A stretch of 12,823 nt of DNA, from assembly GCA_045617585.1 (NCBI GenBank), contig JAZLIW010000179.1, forward strand, positions 1 through 12,823. The letters run 5' to 3'. This DNA comes from CAKRZE01 sp045617585 (GTDB lineage Bacteria; Bacillota; Clostridia; Oscillospirales; CAG-272). A program made the position numbers and the translations under genes. The first letter of the stretch is position 1, and every line of letters begins with the position of its first letter. A model generated the notes under the pieces. That model made no database searches. It was not told the origin of the DNA and worked only from the letters and a program-made list of their open reading frames with translations. Below, in pieces: positions 1 through 5,497 of the stretch.

Positions 1-592
1 GGCTGTGATTGGCGCGGATCGCGGCACGGGTGGAGACGCCCGGCATGATCGCCTTCATACCGCCGGAATACCCGGCAAAATAGTGGAATTCGATATTGCC
101 GAGGCAGATGCGGAAGTCCGCGTCCGCCACGACGTCAAAGACGTCGACCGGGGTCCCGCGCGAGGTCTCACCGAGATGGACGCAGTGCTCGGCGTGCGCG
201 TCGACGCAGGTCACGCGCTCGTAGACGGCGTCGGAGACGAGGTGCCGCATCTCCTCCTCGGTATGTCCGCGATGGGAGCCGACCGCGAAGACGACGGTGA
301 CGTTCCCGTCCTCCGCGCCGGCGGCGCTCAGTTCTTCAAGCAGGGCGGGGAGCACCTTGTAGGAGGGCATCGGACGGGTGATATCGCTCGTCACGACAAC
401 GATCTTTTTGCCGCGCAGATCGTATTCCCGCAGGGGACGCGCGCCGATCGGCTCGCGCAGGGCGCGCCGGACCTCCGCCTCTCCGACGAGGTCGGTCTTG
501 ACCTCATTCGGCAGGAGGACCGCGGCGAGGTTCTTTTCGTCAATTTCAAAGGAGACGCCGTTTCTGGCGAATCCGAGGTCGATCTTTTTCAT
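1..592 (-). CDS. larA: LarA-type nickel-dependent lactate/hydroxy-acid racemase, 3' end outside window
   Basis: The leftward frame starts at ATG 592 and is still open at base 1, so the first 197 residues are visible. LarA-family enzymes interconvert D- and L-2-hydroxy acids with a nickel-pincer nucleotide tethered to a lysine. Landmarks seen: DITRPMP at residues 70-76, GSHRGHT with His107, and FHYFAGYSGGMKAIMPG around residues 169-185. Against Lactiplantibacillus LarA (His108, His174, Lys184, His200), His107, His170, Lys180 and His196 keep the same spacing, so the cofactor tether and catalytic histidines are intact. An AAGGA ribosome site lies about 10 bases upstream, and a consensus promoter lies at 624-652. 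The cofactor genes larB, larC and larE are not in the window. The true substrate could be another 2-hydroxy acid, because LarA paralogs vary. Family call firm; lactate specificity not shown. Confidence 0.9.
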   Translation of the reverse strand, partial: MKKIDLGFARNGVSFEIDEKNLAAVLLPNEVKTDLVGEAEVRRALREPIGARPLREYDLRGKKIVVVTSDITRPMPSYKVLPALLEELSAAGAEDGNVTVVFAVGSHRGHTEEEMRHLVSDAVYERVTCVDAHAEHCVHLGETSRGTPVDVFDVVADADFRICLGNIEFHYFAGYSGGMKAIMPGVSTRAAIRANHS

Positions 593-623
593 GGGTCACC
601 GTTCCTTCGTATTGGTTTTTACC

Positions 624-652
624 ATTATACCCCGTTTTTCCCGGTTTGTCAA
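624..652 (-). promoter_or_regulatory. Sigma-A promoter of the larA homolog
   Basis: Read on the minus strand: TTGACA (652-647), a 17-base spacer, then TATAAT (629-624). Both hexamers are perfect consensus. Transcription should begin near 617 and give a leader of about 25 bases before the larA start at 592. No operator or riboswitch is visible in so short a leader. Confidence 0.85.
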
Positions 653-680
653 CCCACGTCCGCGCCGTTCCGTTCCCCTC

Positions 681-709
681 TTGACAGATCCGGCGCGGGA
701 TGCTATGAT
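681..709 (+). promoter_or_regulatory. Near-consensus promoter pointing into a terminator
   Basis: TTGACA (681-686), a 17-base spacer and TATGAT (704-709) with an upstream TG (extended -10). Predicted initiation near 716 coincides with the start of the hairpin at 716-760, so most transcripts would be only about 45 nt. No rightward gene lies downstream until 1994. Readthrough would be antisense to the kinase gene. Match quality is good, but function is unproven. Confidence 0.55.
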
Positions 710-715
710 GAAAAG

Positions 716-760
716 AAAAAGCGGTCTGTTATGCCGTCAGCATAACAGAGAGCGCTTTTT
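716..760. terminator. Bidirectional intrinsic terminator after the kinase gene
   Basis: An inner 9-bp stem CTGTTATGC/GCATAACAG (726-734 with 740-748, loop CGTCA) sits inside an outer 8-bp A-T-rich stem AAAAAGCG/CGCTTTTT (716-723 with 753-760). T-runs lie on the 3' side in both directions. Leftward it would end transcription of the kinase gene that stops at 801. Rightward it would end anything started at the 681-709 promoter. Confidence 0.8.
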
Positions 761-800
761 CCGTGATATAATGAGAGCGGAAAACGGGGAACCGTTCCGT

Positions 801-1961
801 TCAGCGGCGGAAGACCCGTATCACGGTGCGCATCGCCGCTTTCGCCGTCCCTTCAAGGGTGTCTTTCGCGGCTTCCGGATCTCCCGTGACGCGCTCGACG
901 GCTGATTCGATCGTCAGGAGAAGAAACGTGCAAGCGAAAAGGGTCAGAAGGCTGAGGAGCAGGAGCTTGAGCGTTCCCCCGACCGTCCGCTCCTTTTGCT
1001 TCAGGATCATCCGGCTCATACGGTCGGCAAACCCGCCGAGATTGACGAGGATCGCAAACGGGATCCAGAAGAAGAAGGTTAAGGTAAGCCCCGCGAAAAT
1101 GCCGGCAAATCCTCCGGCGGAGAGCATCAGCATACCCGTGAGGATGATCTCAACGATCACGATGCCGCGTACGGTACTTGGGGAACTGATCGAGGGCAGG
1201 CGGCACGGCTGTCCGAGGATACCGCGGAACCCGGGCGTCCGGCGGTTCTCATTTCCGGGATGCGTGAGCGCGTTCCGCAGCGTGGTGATCGAATCGTAAC
1301 GGTTGAACGCGTCCATTTCGGTGCAGATCTCGACGATCCTGCCCATTCTGCCCTCCGCGCGCGTTTCTCCGGGAAGCTCCCCCGTCAGCATCACGTTGAT
1401 CATGACGCCGACCGCGTAGATATCGGTCCGCGCGTCGCTCTGCTTGAAGCCGAACTGCTCGGGCGCCGCGTAGCCCGGCGTTCCCATGATGACCGTGTCC
1501 GAGCTCTTTTGTTCGGTATAGCTGCGGGTGATCCCGTAGTCGATGATCTTCGCTCTGCCGAGGGGCGTAATGATGACGTTGTTCGGGGTCACGTCCCGGT
1601 GGACGATCCCCGCACCGTGCAGCGCTTCCAGCCCCGTGCAGACGTCGAGCGCGATCATGCGGACCGTCTCCTCCGGCAGGGTCCCGACCCGGTCGAGAAG
1701 GGAGGAGAGCGTTTCTCCCGCCTCGTAATCGCTGACCACGTCGATGCACCCGCGCAGGAACACGATCTCACGGATCGGCGTCAGGCAGGGAGAGGAGATC
1801 CTCTTGATCGCGTCCATCAGCGGATACGCTTCTCCCGGCATCTTTTTTGCGACGTACAGCTTGTTCGTCGGCAGGGAGATGCAGAGCCGTGTCGTTTCGT
1901 TGAAGGAACGGATTACCTGCAGCGTATCGTACAGGGACTCGATGTTTTGTGTCTGATTCAT
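801..1961 (-). CDS. Membrane-anchored Hanks-type Ser/Thr protein kinase
   Basis: The protein has 386 residues. The kinase domain spans about 15-235: candidate ATP lysine in VAKK (residue 39 or 40), catalytic loop HRDVTPNN (Asp123, Asn128), metal site DYG in place of DFG (Asp141), APE at 166-168 and DIYAVG with Asp180. A recognisable glycine-rich loop is missing: the N-lobe around residues 15-36 has no GxGxxG. After a linker, hydrophobic segments at about 266-285, 286-308 and 331-350 should anchor it in the membrane, with a short charged tail. There are no PASTA repeats, so it is not a PrkC/PknB wall sensor. The start is ATG 1961 with AAGGTGG about 10 bases upstream. It is divergent from the HTH gene across 32 bases, so the two may be functionally linked. 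Catalytic residues suggest an active kinase; substrate unknown. Confidence 0.85.
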   Translation of the reverse strand: MNQTQNIESLYDTLQVIRSFNETTRLCISLPTNKLYVAKKMPGEAYPLMDAIKRISSPCLTPIREIVFLRGCIDVVSDYEAGETLSSLLDRVGTLPEETVRMIALDVCTGLEALHGAGIVHRDVTPNNVIITPLGRAKIIDYGITRSYTEQKSSDTVIMGTPGYAAPEQFGFKQSDARTDIYAVGVMINVMLTGELPGETRAEGRMGRIVEICTEMDAFNRYDSITTLRNALTHPGNENRRTPGFRGILGQPCRLPSISSPSTVRGIVIVEIILTGMLMLSAGGFAGIFAGLTLTFFFWIPFAILVNLGGFADRMSRMILKQKERTVGGTLKLLLLSLLTLFACTFLLLTIESAVERVTGDPEAAKDTLEGTAKAAMRTVIRVFRR

Positions 1962-1993
1962 GTTAGAAATACCACCTTCAGAAAGGATAGCGT

Positions 1994-2422
1994 ATGAAAA
2001 GAAAAACGGAAGAACTCCTGGAACTGATGAAAAGCAGTACGGATTACCGGGACTATCTGGAAGAAAACAAGGGGGAACTGACCGAGGGCCTGATGCGCGT
2101 GGACCGCGCGCTCAACGCCGCCCTTGCCGACCGCAAGCTGAAGAAGTCGGAGGTCATCGCCCGCTCCGGGATCGAGACGCATTACGCGTACCAGATCTTT
2201 TCGGGCACCAAGGTCCCGACGCGCGATAAGGTCCTGATGCTCTGCATCGCCCTCCGCATGACCCCGGAGGAAACGCAGAACTTCCTCAAGCTGACGGGCT
2301 ACGCGCTCCTCTACGGCAGAGAGAGCCGCGACAACGTCATTCTCTTCGGCCTGACCCGCCATCTTTCGGTCATCGACGTCAACGGCATCCTCGACGACCA
2401 GCACCTCGGACTGCTCCTTTGA
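1994..2422 (+). CDS. XRE-type helix-turn-helix protein, divergent from the kinase
   Basis: The protein has 142 residues. An acidic helical N-terminus (1-38) is followed by an XRE/Cro-like fold at about 39-100: KLKKSEVIARSGI is helix 2 with the turn, ETHYAYQIFSGTKVPTRDK is the recognition helix and its flank, and LMLCIALRMTPEETQNFL is the closing helix. A conserved-looking tail (GYALLYGRESRDNVILFGL, then LSVIDVNGIL) follows. As I recall, small HTH proteins of this layout are common in Clostridia. It may regulate the adjacent kinase gene or be its phosphorylation target; both are inference from position only. The start ATG 1994 has AAAGGA 8 bases upstream. The stop codon lies inside the terminator hairpin. 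No clear rightward promoter is visible in the 32-base gap, so its promoter would lie within the kinase 5' end. Confidence 0.8.
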   Translation: MKRKTEELLELMKSSTDYRDYLEENKGELTEGLMRVDRALNAALADRKLKKSEVIARSGIETHYAYQIFSGTKVPTRDKVLMLCIALRMTPEETQNFLKLTGYALLYGRESRDNVILFGLTRHLSVIDVNGILDDQHLGLLL

Positions 2423-2435
2423 GCAGTCTTTTTTT
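2409..2435 (+). terminator. Intrinsic terminator overlapping the HTH stop codon
   Basis: An 8-bp perfect stem GACTGCTC/GAGCAGTC (2409-2416 with 2421-2428), tetraloop CTTT and seven T (2429-2435). The TGA stop at 2420-2422 sits at the loop/stem boundary, so the last codons form the hairpin. A weaker second hairpin, 8 bp with a 23-base loop (2463-2470 with 2494-2501), precedes another T-rich run at 2501-2516 and may be a backup. Confidence 0.85.
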
Positions 2436-2457
2436 CGGGACGCAAGGATCTGCCTAT

Positions 2458-2486
2458 ATTCTACCACGCCCTGCCGACAAAGTCAA
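2458..2486 (-). promoter_or_regulatory. Possible leftward promoter antisense to the HTH gene
   Basis: Read on the minus strand: TTGACT (2486-2481), a 17-base spacer and TAGAAT (2463-2458). A transcript starting near 2451 would cover the whole HTH gene in antisense and continue into the kinase start at 1961, giving a leader of about 490 bases. No better kinase promoter was found between the two starts. One hexamer mismatch each; activity is inferred. Confidence 0.45.
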
Positions 2487-2567
2487 TTCCCGCGGCGTGG
2501 TTCTTTGCTTTTTTTCCTCCGCAAACGTGATTTTTGAAAAATTGCCGCACGGATCATCAAGTTTTTG

Positions 2568-2596
2568 TTGCAAAAACCGGGGCGTTCTGTTATAAT
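2568..2596 (+). promoter_or_regulatory. Promoter of the deformylase/kinase/RRE operon
   Basis: TTGCAA (2568-2573), a 17-base spacer and TATAAT (2591-2596) with TGT immediately before it, an extended -10. Initiation near 2603 leaves a leader of about 36 bases ending in GGAGGA before ATG 2639. It is the only good rightward promoter seen before 6160, which supports a single operon of six genes. Confidence 0.75.
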
Positions 2597-2638
2597 TAGT
2601 ATCATCGCTGAAATATTGCCCATTCCGGAGGATATCCC

Positions 2639-3067
2639 ATGATCCGACCTGTCTGCCGCGACCCCATTCTTCTTGCCGGTAAATCCGCGCCCATTCCCGC
2701 GGGGGCGGTCCCGTCCGCCGAGGATCTGGCGTGCGCGGACGACCTGACCGATACGCTGCGTGCCGAAGCGGAGCGCTGCGTCGGCATGGCGGCGAACATG
2801 ATCGGGATCAAAAAGCGGATCATCGTCTTTTCGGACGGCGGAAAGCTCACAGAAATGTTTGAGCCGGAGCTGGTGAAGACCGTGGGACCTTACGAAACGG
2901 AGGAGGGCTGCCTCTCGCTCGACGGCGTGCGGAAAACGCGCCGCTACCGCGAGATCCGCGTCCGCTGGATGACGCGCACCGGCGCGGTCCGTGTCCGCTC
3001 CTTCTCGGGCTTTACGGCGGAGATCATCCAGCACGAGATCGACCACCTGAACGGGATCCTGATTTGA
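2639..3067 (+). CDS. Peptide deformylase-like metallohydrolase, variant motif I
   Basis: Deformylases remove the formyl group from N-terminal formyl-methionine using a metal held by Cys and two His. Seen here in 142 residues: motif II EEGCLSL (Cys91), motif III QHEIDH (His132, Glu133, His136), and motif I as GMAANMIG (49-56), where canonical enzymes have GxAAPQxG. The usual catalytic Gln is thus replaced (Asn53 or Met54 in its place). Metal ligands and the general base Glu133 are intact. Short deformylase-like proteins with this AAN version occur, to my knowledge, in lactobacilli, streptococci and clostridia alongside a normal Def. GGAGGA lies 7 bases before the ATG. It is the first gene of the operon, 18 bases before the HPr-kinase-like gene. 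It could be a housekeeping duplicate or could act on a peptide handled by the next genes. Confidence 0.82.
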   Translation: MIRPVCRDPILLAGKSAPIPAGAVPSAEDLACADDLTDTLRAEAERCVGMAANMIGIKKRIIVFSDGGKLTEMFEPELVKTVGPYETEEGCLSLDGVRKTRRYREIRVRWMTRTGAVRVRSFSGFTAEIIQHEIDHLNGILI

Positions 3068-3085
3068 GATCCGGAAAGGAAAGAC

Positions 3086-3838
3086 ATGACGTTTCAGATC
3101 ATGACCGCGGGGCTGCGGATCGGCGTGAACGCCCTGTATCCCACGACTGCGGAATACTGCGGGGAATACGTCGTCCCGGCGGAACGGGAAGCGGAGCCGG
3201 ACTTCACGGTCACGGTGACGGAGGATACGATCGCCGCCGAGCGTGAGATCGCGCGCCGCGTCCGGGAGAATACGGGGAACGAACAGCCCTTATACGCCGA
3301 CCCGTATTACGAGCTGCTCGCCCTCTACCGCGGCATCGCGGAACGCGCCCCGGCGTACGGGACCGTGCTGTTCCACGGCTCGGTCGTCGCGGTGGACGGA
3401 GAAGCCTATTGCTTCGGCGCGAAGAGCGGAACGGGAAAATCGACCCACGCGCGCCTCTGGCGGGAGGCATTCGGCGGCCGGGCGGTCATGGTCAACGACG
3501 ACAAGCCGCTGATGCGGGTCACGCCGGAGGGCGTCTTTGCCTGCGGAACGCCCTGGAACGGCAAGCACCGCCTCGGCAGCGACCTGCAGGTCCCGCTGAA
3601 AGCGTTCTGCATCCTCGAAAGGGCAGAGCGGAACGCGATCCGCCGCGTTTCCTACGCGGAGGCGCTTCCGATGCTGTATCAGCAATGCTATCGTCCGTCG
3701 GATCCGGCGATGCTGATAAAAACGACCGTACTGCTGGACGGGATGAAGGACCGCGTTGCCTTCTACCTTCTCGGCTGCAATATGGACCCGGAGGCGGCGC
3801 TCGTCTCCTACCGGGGCATGAATCCCGAAAAAGGGTGA
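3086..3838 (+). CDS. HPr-kinase-like P-loop kinase
   Basis: The protein has 250 residues. The C-terminal half matches the HprK catalytic fold: FHGSVVAVDG (His98) precedes a Walker A loop FGAKSGTGKST (110-120), then VMVNDDKPL with the Asp pair 138-139, and GTPWNGKHRLG (154-164). The first 95 residues are not the HprK N-terminal domain, and the protein is shorter than HprK (about 310 residues). HprK-like proteins next to PqqD-type RRE proteins are known from RiPP systems, for example the lasso-peptide kinases that phosphorylate a C-terminal serine of the precursor. Here the PqqD gene begins 13 bases after the stop, so a peptide or small-protein substrate is plausible, but this is inference. Start ATG 3086 is preceded by GGAAAGGAAAG. 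It is unlikely to be the carbon-catabolite HprK, since the N-domain is missing and no ptsH is near. Confidence 0.78.
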   Translation: MTFQIMTAGLRIGVNALYPTTAEYCGEYVVPAEREAEPDFTVTVTEDTIAAEREIARRVRENTGNEQPLYADPYYELLALYRGIAERAPAYGTVLFHGSVVAVDGEAYCFGAKSGTGKSTHARLWREAFGGRAVMVNDDKPLMRVTPEGVFACGTPWNGKHRLGSDLQVPLKAFCILERAERNAIRRVSYAEALPMLYQQCYRPSDPAMLIKTTVLLDGMKDRVAFYLLGCNMDPEAALVSYRGMNPEKG

Positions 3839-3851
3839 AAGGATACAGACG

Positions 3852-4112
3852 ATGAAACTCAAAAAAGGCTTTATCACGCACGAGACCGAGGGGCAGCAGC
3901 TGCTGGTCCCGACCGGAAACAGCAAATTCCACGGCATGGTCCGCTCCAACAGGACCGCCGCGTTCATCGTGGATCAGCTGAAGAACGATACGACCGAGGA
4001 CGCGATCGTCGCCGCCATGCTTGAAAAGTACGACGCACCCGAGGAACGCATCCGCAGCGACGTGAAGCGCGTGATCGAACAGCTCCGCGGCATCGGAGCG
4101 ATCGAGGACTGA
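3852..4112 (+). CDS. PqqD-family RiPP recognition element (RRE) protein
   Basis: The protein has 86 residues with the PqqD layout: an N-terminal beta part (LKKGFITHETEGQQLLVP), a central stretch with a small residue-rich helix (NRTAAFIVDQLKND), a helix with AIVAAMLEKYDAPEERIRSDV and a final helix VKRVIEQLRGIGAIED. PqqD-type domains are winged-helix folds that bind the leader of a peptide substrate and hand it to a modifying enzyme. It lies between the HprK-like kinase (13-base gap) and the S26 peptidase (TGATG one-base overlap). The overlap suggests translational coupling. No radical SAM enzyme, cyclase or B2 protease is present, so the likeliest partner is the neighbouring kinase. A GAAAGG ribosome site precedes the ATG. 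Confidence 0.83.
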   Translation: MKLKKGFITHETEGQQLLVPTGNSKFHGMVRSNRTAAFIVDQLKNDTTEDAIVAAMLEKYDAPEERIRSDVKRVIEQLRGIGAIED

Positions 4113-4567
4113 TGGGAAAGGAACAGCTCGCGGAGCTGGAAGCGAACGGCTTTTACCTCAGTGTTCCGCAGGGCATCAGTATGCTGCCGATGCTGAAGGG
4201 CGGTCGGGATATCGCAAAGGTCGTCCGTCTGACGTCAGAGCCGAAGCGGTACGACCTCGTGATGTATCTCCGGGGGGACTCGCAGGGGGTCATCCACCGC
4301 GTGATCGGGAAGAAGGACGGCGACTACGTCATCGTGGGCGACAACTGCTGGTACAAGGAGTACGTGCGCCCCGGGCAGATCGCCGGGATCGTGACCGAGT
4401 TCTGCCGCAGGGGGAAATGGCATACGGTGGACGAAAAAGGGTACCGGGCGTACGTCCGGATCTGGGTCTTCCTCTTTCCCGTGCGCCGCGCGTTCATTTA
4501 CGTGCGTGAAAAGCTGCGTCCCCTTGCCCGGAAGGTCAGGCGGAAGCTGACCGTCAAGCGCAGCTGA
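4112..4567 (+). CDS. S24/S26-type signal-peptidase-like protease with Ser/His dyad
   Basis: The protein has 151 residues. Box B is GISMLPML with nucleophile Ser23. RYDLVMYLRG (46-55) matches the GDIVVF box. GVIHRVIG has His62-Arg63 where bacterial LepB has Lys-Arg, as in SipW and eukaryotic Sec11. VGDNCW (Asp77) matches box E. So a SipW/Sec11-like Ser-His dyad is expected. No N-terminal membrane anchor is present. The only hydrophobic segment is near 117-131 (IWVFLFPVRRAFIYV), followed by a strongly basic tail. The start overlaps the PqqD stop (TGATG), so the two are probably made together. It may cleave a peptide recognised by the RRE protein, for instance its leader; this is inference. The 3' end runs into a 17-base tandem repeat that supplies the last codons and the stop. 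Confidence 0.78.
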   Translation: MGKEQLAELEANGFYLSVPQGISMLPMLKGGRDIAKVVRLTSEPKRYDLVMYLRGDSQGVIHRVIGKKDGDYVIVGDNCWYKEYVRPGQIAGIVTEFCRRGKWHTVDEKGYRAYVRIWVFLFPVRRAFIYVREKLRPLARKVRRKLTVKRS

Positions 4568-4587
4568 CCGTCAAGCGTAGCTGACCG
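4545..4587. repeat. 17-base tandem repeat at the end of the peptidase gene
   Basis: Units of 17 bases, AGCTGACCGTCAAGCGC (4545-4561) and AGCTGACCGTCAAGCGT (4562-4578), differ at one base. A third partial copy of 9 bases follows (4579-4587). The peptidase stop TGA (4565-4567) is in the second unit, so the frame ends the same way with one or two units. The repeat looks like a slippage duplication. Confidence 0.85.
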
Positions 4588-4626
4588 GAAAATGAACCGG
4601 CAACCACACAGAAAGGATCAATAACG

Positions 4627-5442
4627 ATGGAGATCACGGTTCTGATGGAGGATACGGCGTCCCCGCGCGTTCCCGGCATTTTTGCCGAGCACGGGCTCAG
4701 CCTCGCTGTGAAGACGCCGCGGCACGTTCTGCTGACCGATTCCGGCGCCTCGGCGCGGACGTGGGAGAACGCGGCGCTGCTCGGCTTCGATCCGCGCACG
4801 GTCGATACCGTGATCCTCAGCCACGGTCACTACGACCATGCGGACGGCCTGCCCGCCTTTGCCGCGATGAATCCCGGCGCGCGGATCTATCTGCACGCGG
4901 GCGCGGACGGCTGCTTTTACCACGGGGAAAAATATATCGGCATGGCGCCAGCGGTCCGCTCGATCCCGAATCTGGTCCGGCTGGACGGGGACTTTGCGCC
5001 GGATGAGGAACTGTCGGTCTTTTCGGGCGTGACGGGCAGAAGATTCTGTGCCCCGGGCAGTGCCGGACTGACCGAGCGGCGTGACGGGCGCGACCTGCCC
5101 GACCGCTTCTTTCACGAGCAGTACCTCGTGATCCGCGCGGAAGGGAAGCGCGTGCTTCTCTCCGGCTGCGCACACGCCGGGATCGTCAACGTCCTCGACC
5201 GCTTCCGTGAGAAATACGGCGGCGAGCCGGACGCCGTGATCAGCGGCTTTCACCTGATGAAAAAAACACCCTACGAAGAAGAGGATATCGCACGCGTCTG
5301 TGCCGTCGCGGAAGAACTCGCGGCGGGGACGGCAGTCTATTATACCGGGCACTGCACCGGGGAACCCGCGTTCGTACTGATGAAGGAGATCCTCGGCGAC
5401 CGTCTCCGCGCCATCCGCGCCGGAGACCGCTTCACCCTGTAA
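4627..5442 (+). CDS. Metallo-beta-lactamase-fold hydrolase, MJ0888-like
   Basis: The protein has 271 residues. The metal motif SHGHYDHADG gives His66, His68, Asp70 and His71. Further ligand candidates are His183 in SGCAHAGIVN, His209 in ISGFHLMK and His242 in TGHCTG. Length and order fit the branch annotated after the archaeal 7,8-dihydropterin-6-methyl-4-(ribofuranosyl)-aminobenzene-phosphate synthase, but in Bacteria that reaction is generally not shown, and these are best read as unassigned metal hydrolases. The start has GAAAGGATC about 10 bases upstream. It lies 59 bases after the peptidase stop with no promoter or terminator between, so co-transcription is likely. Whether it belongs to the kinase/RRE/peptidase group or is a neighbour is unknown. 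Confidence 0.82.
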   Translation: MEITVLMEDTASPRVPGIFAEHGLSLAVKTPRHVLLTDSGASARTWENAALLGFDPRTVDTVILSHGHYDHADGLPAFAAMNPGARIYLHAGADGCFYHGEKYIGMAPAVRSIPNLVRLDGDFAPDEELSVFSGVTGRRFCAPGSAGLTERRDGRDLPDRFFHEQYLVIRAEGKRVLLSGCAHAGIVNVLDRFREKYGGEPDAVISGFHLMKKTPYEEEDIARVCAVAEELAAGTAVYYTGHCTGEPAFVLMKEILGDRLRAIRAGDRFTL

Positions 5443-5497
5443 CGTTCGGAAACGAAAATTATCGGTGCGGAAAAGCACTGGAACGGAGGTATATATC

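Noticed and set aside
5..745. Plus-strand frame over the larA homolog
   Set aside because: The minus strand reads intact LarA motifs with correct catalytic spacing. The plus frame has no ribosome site and runs through the larA promoter and the terminator.
744..772. TATAAT at 767-772 as a second rightward promoter
   Set aside because: The position 17 bases upstream reads AACAGA and has no TTGACA-like hexamer, and it lies within a terminator arm.
2532..2600. Short rightward GTG frame (22 codons) as a peptide precursor for the RRE cassette
   Set aside because: There is no ribosome site, and its end overlaps the operon promoter, so it would lie upstream of the transcript start.
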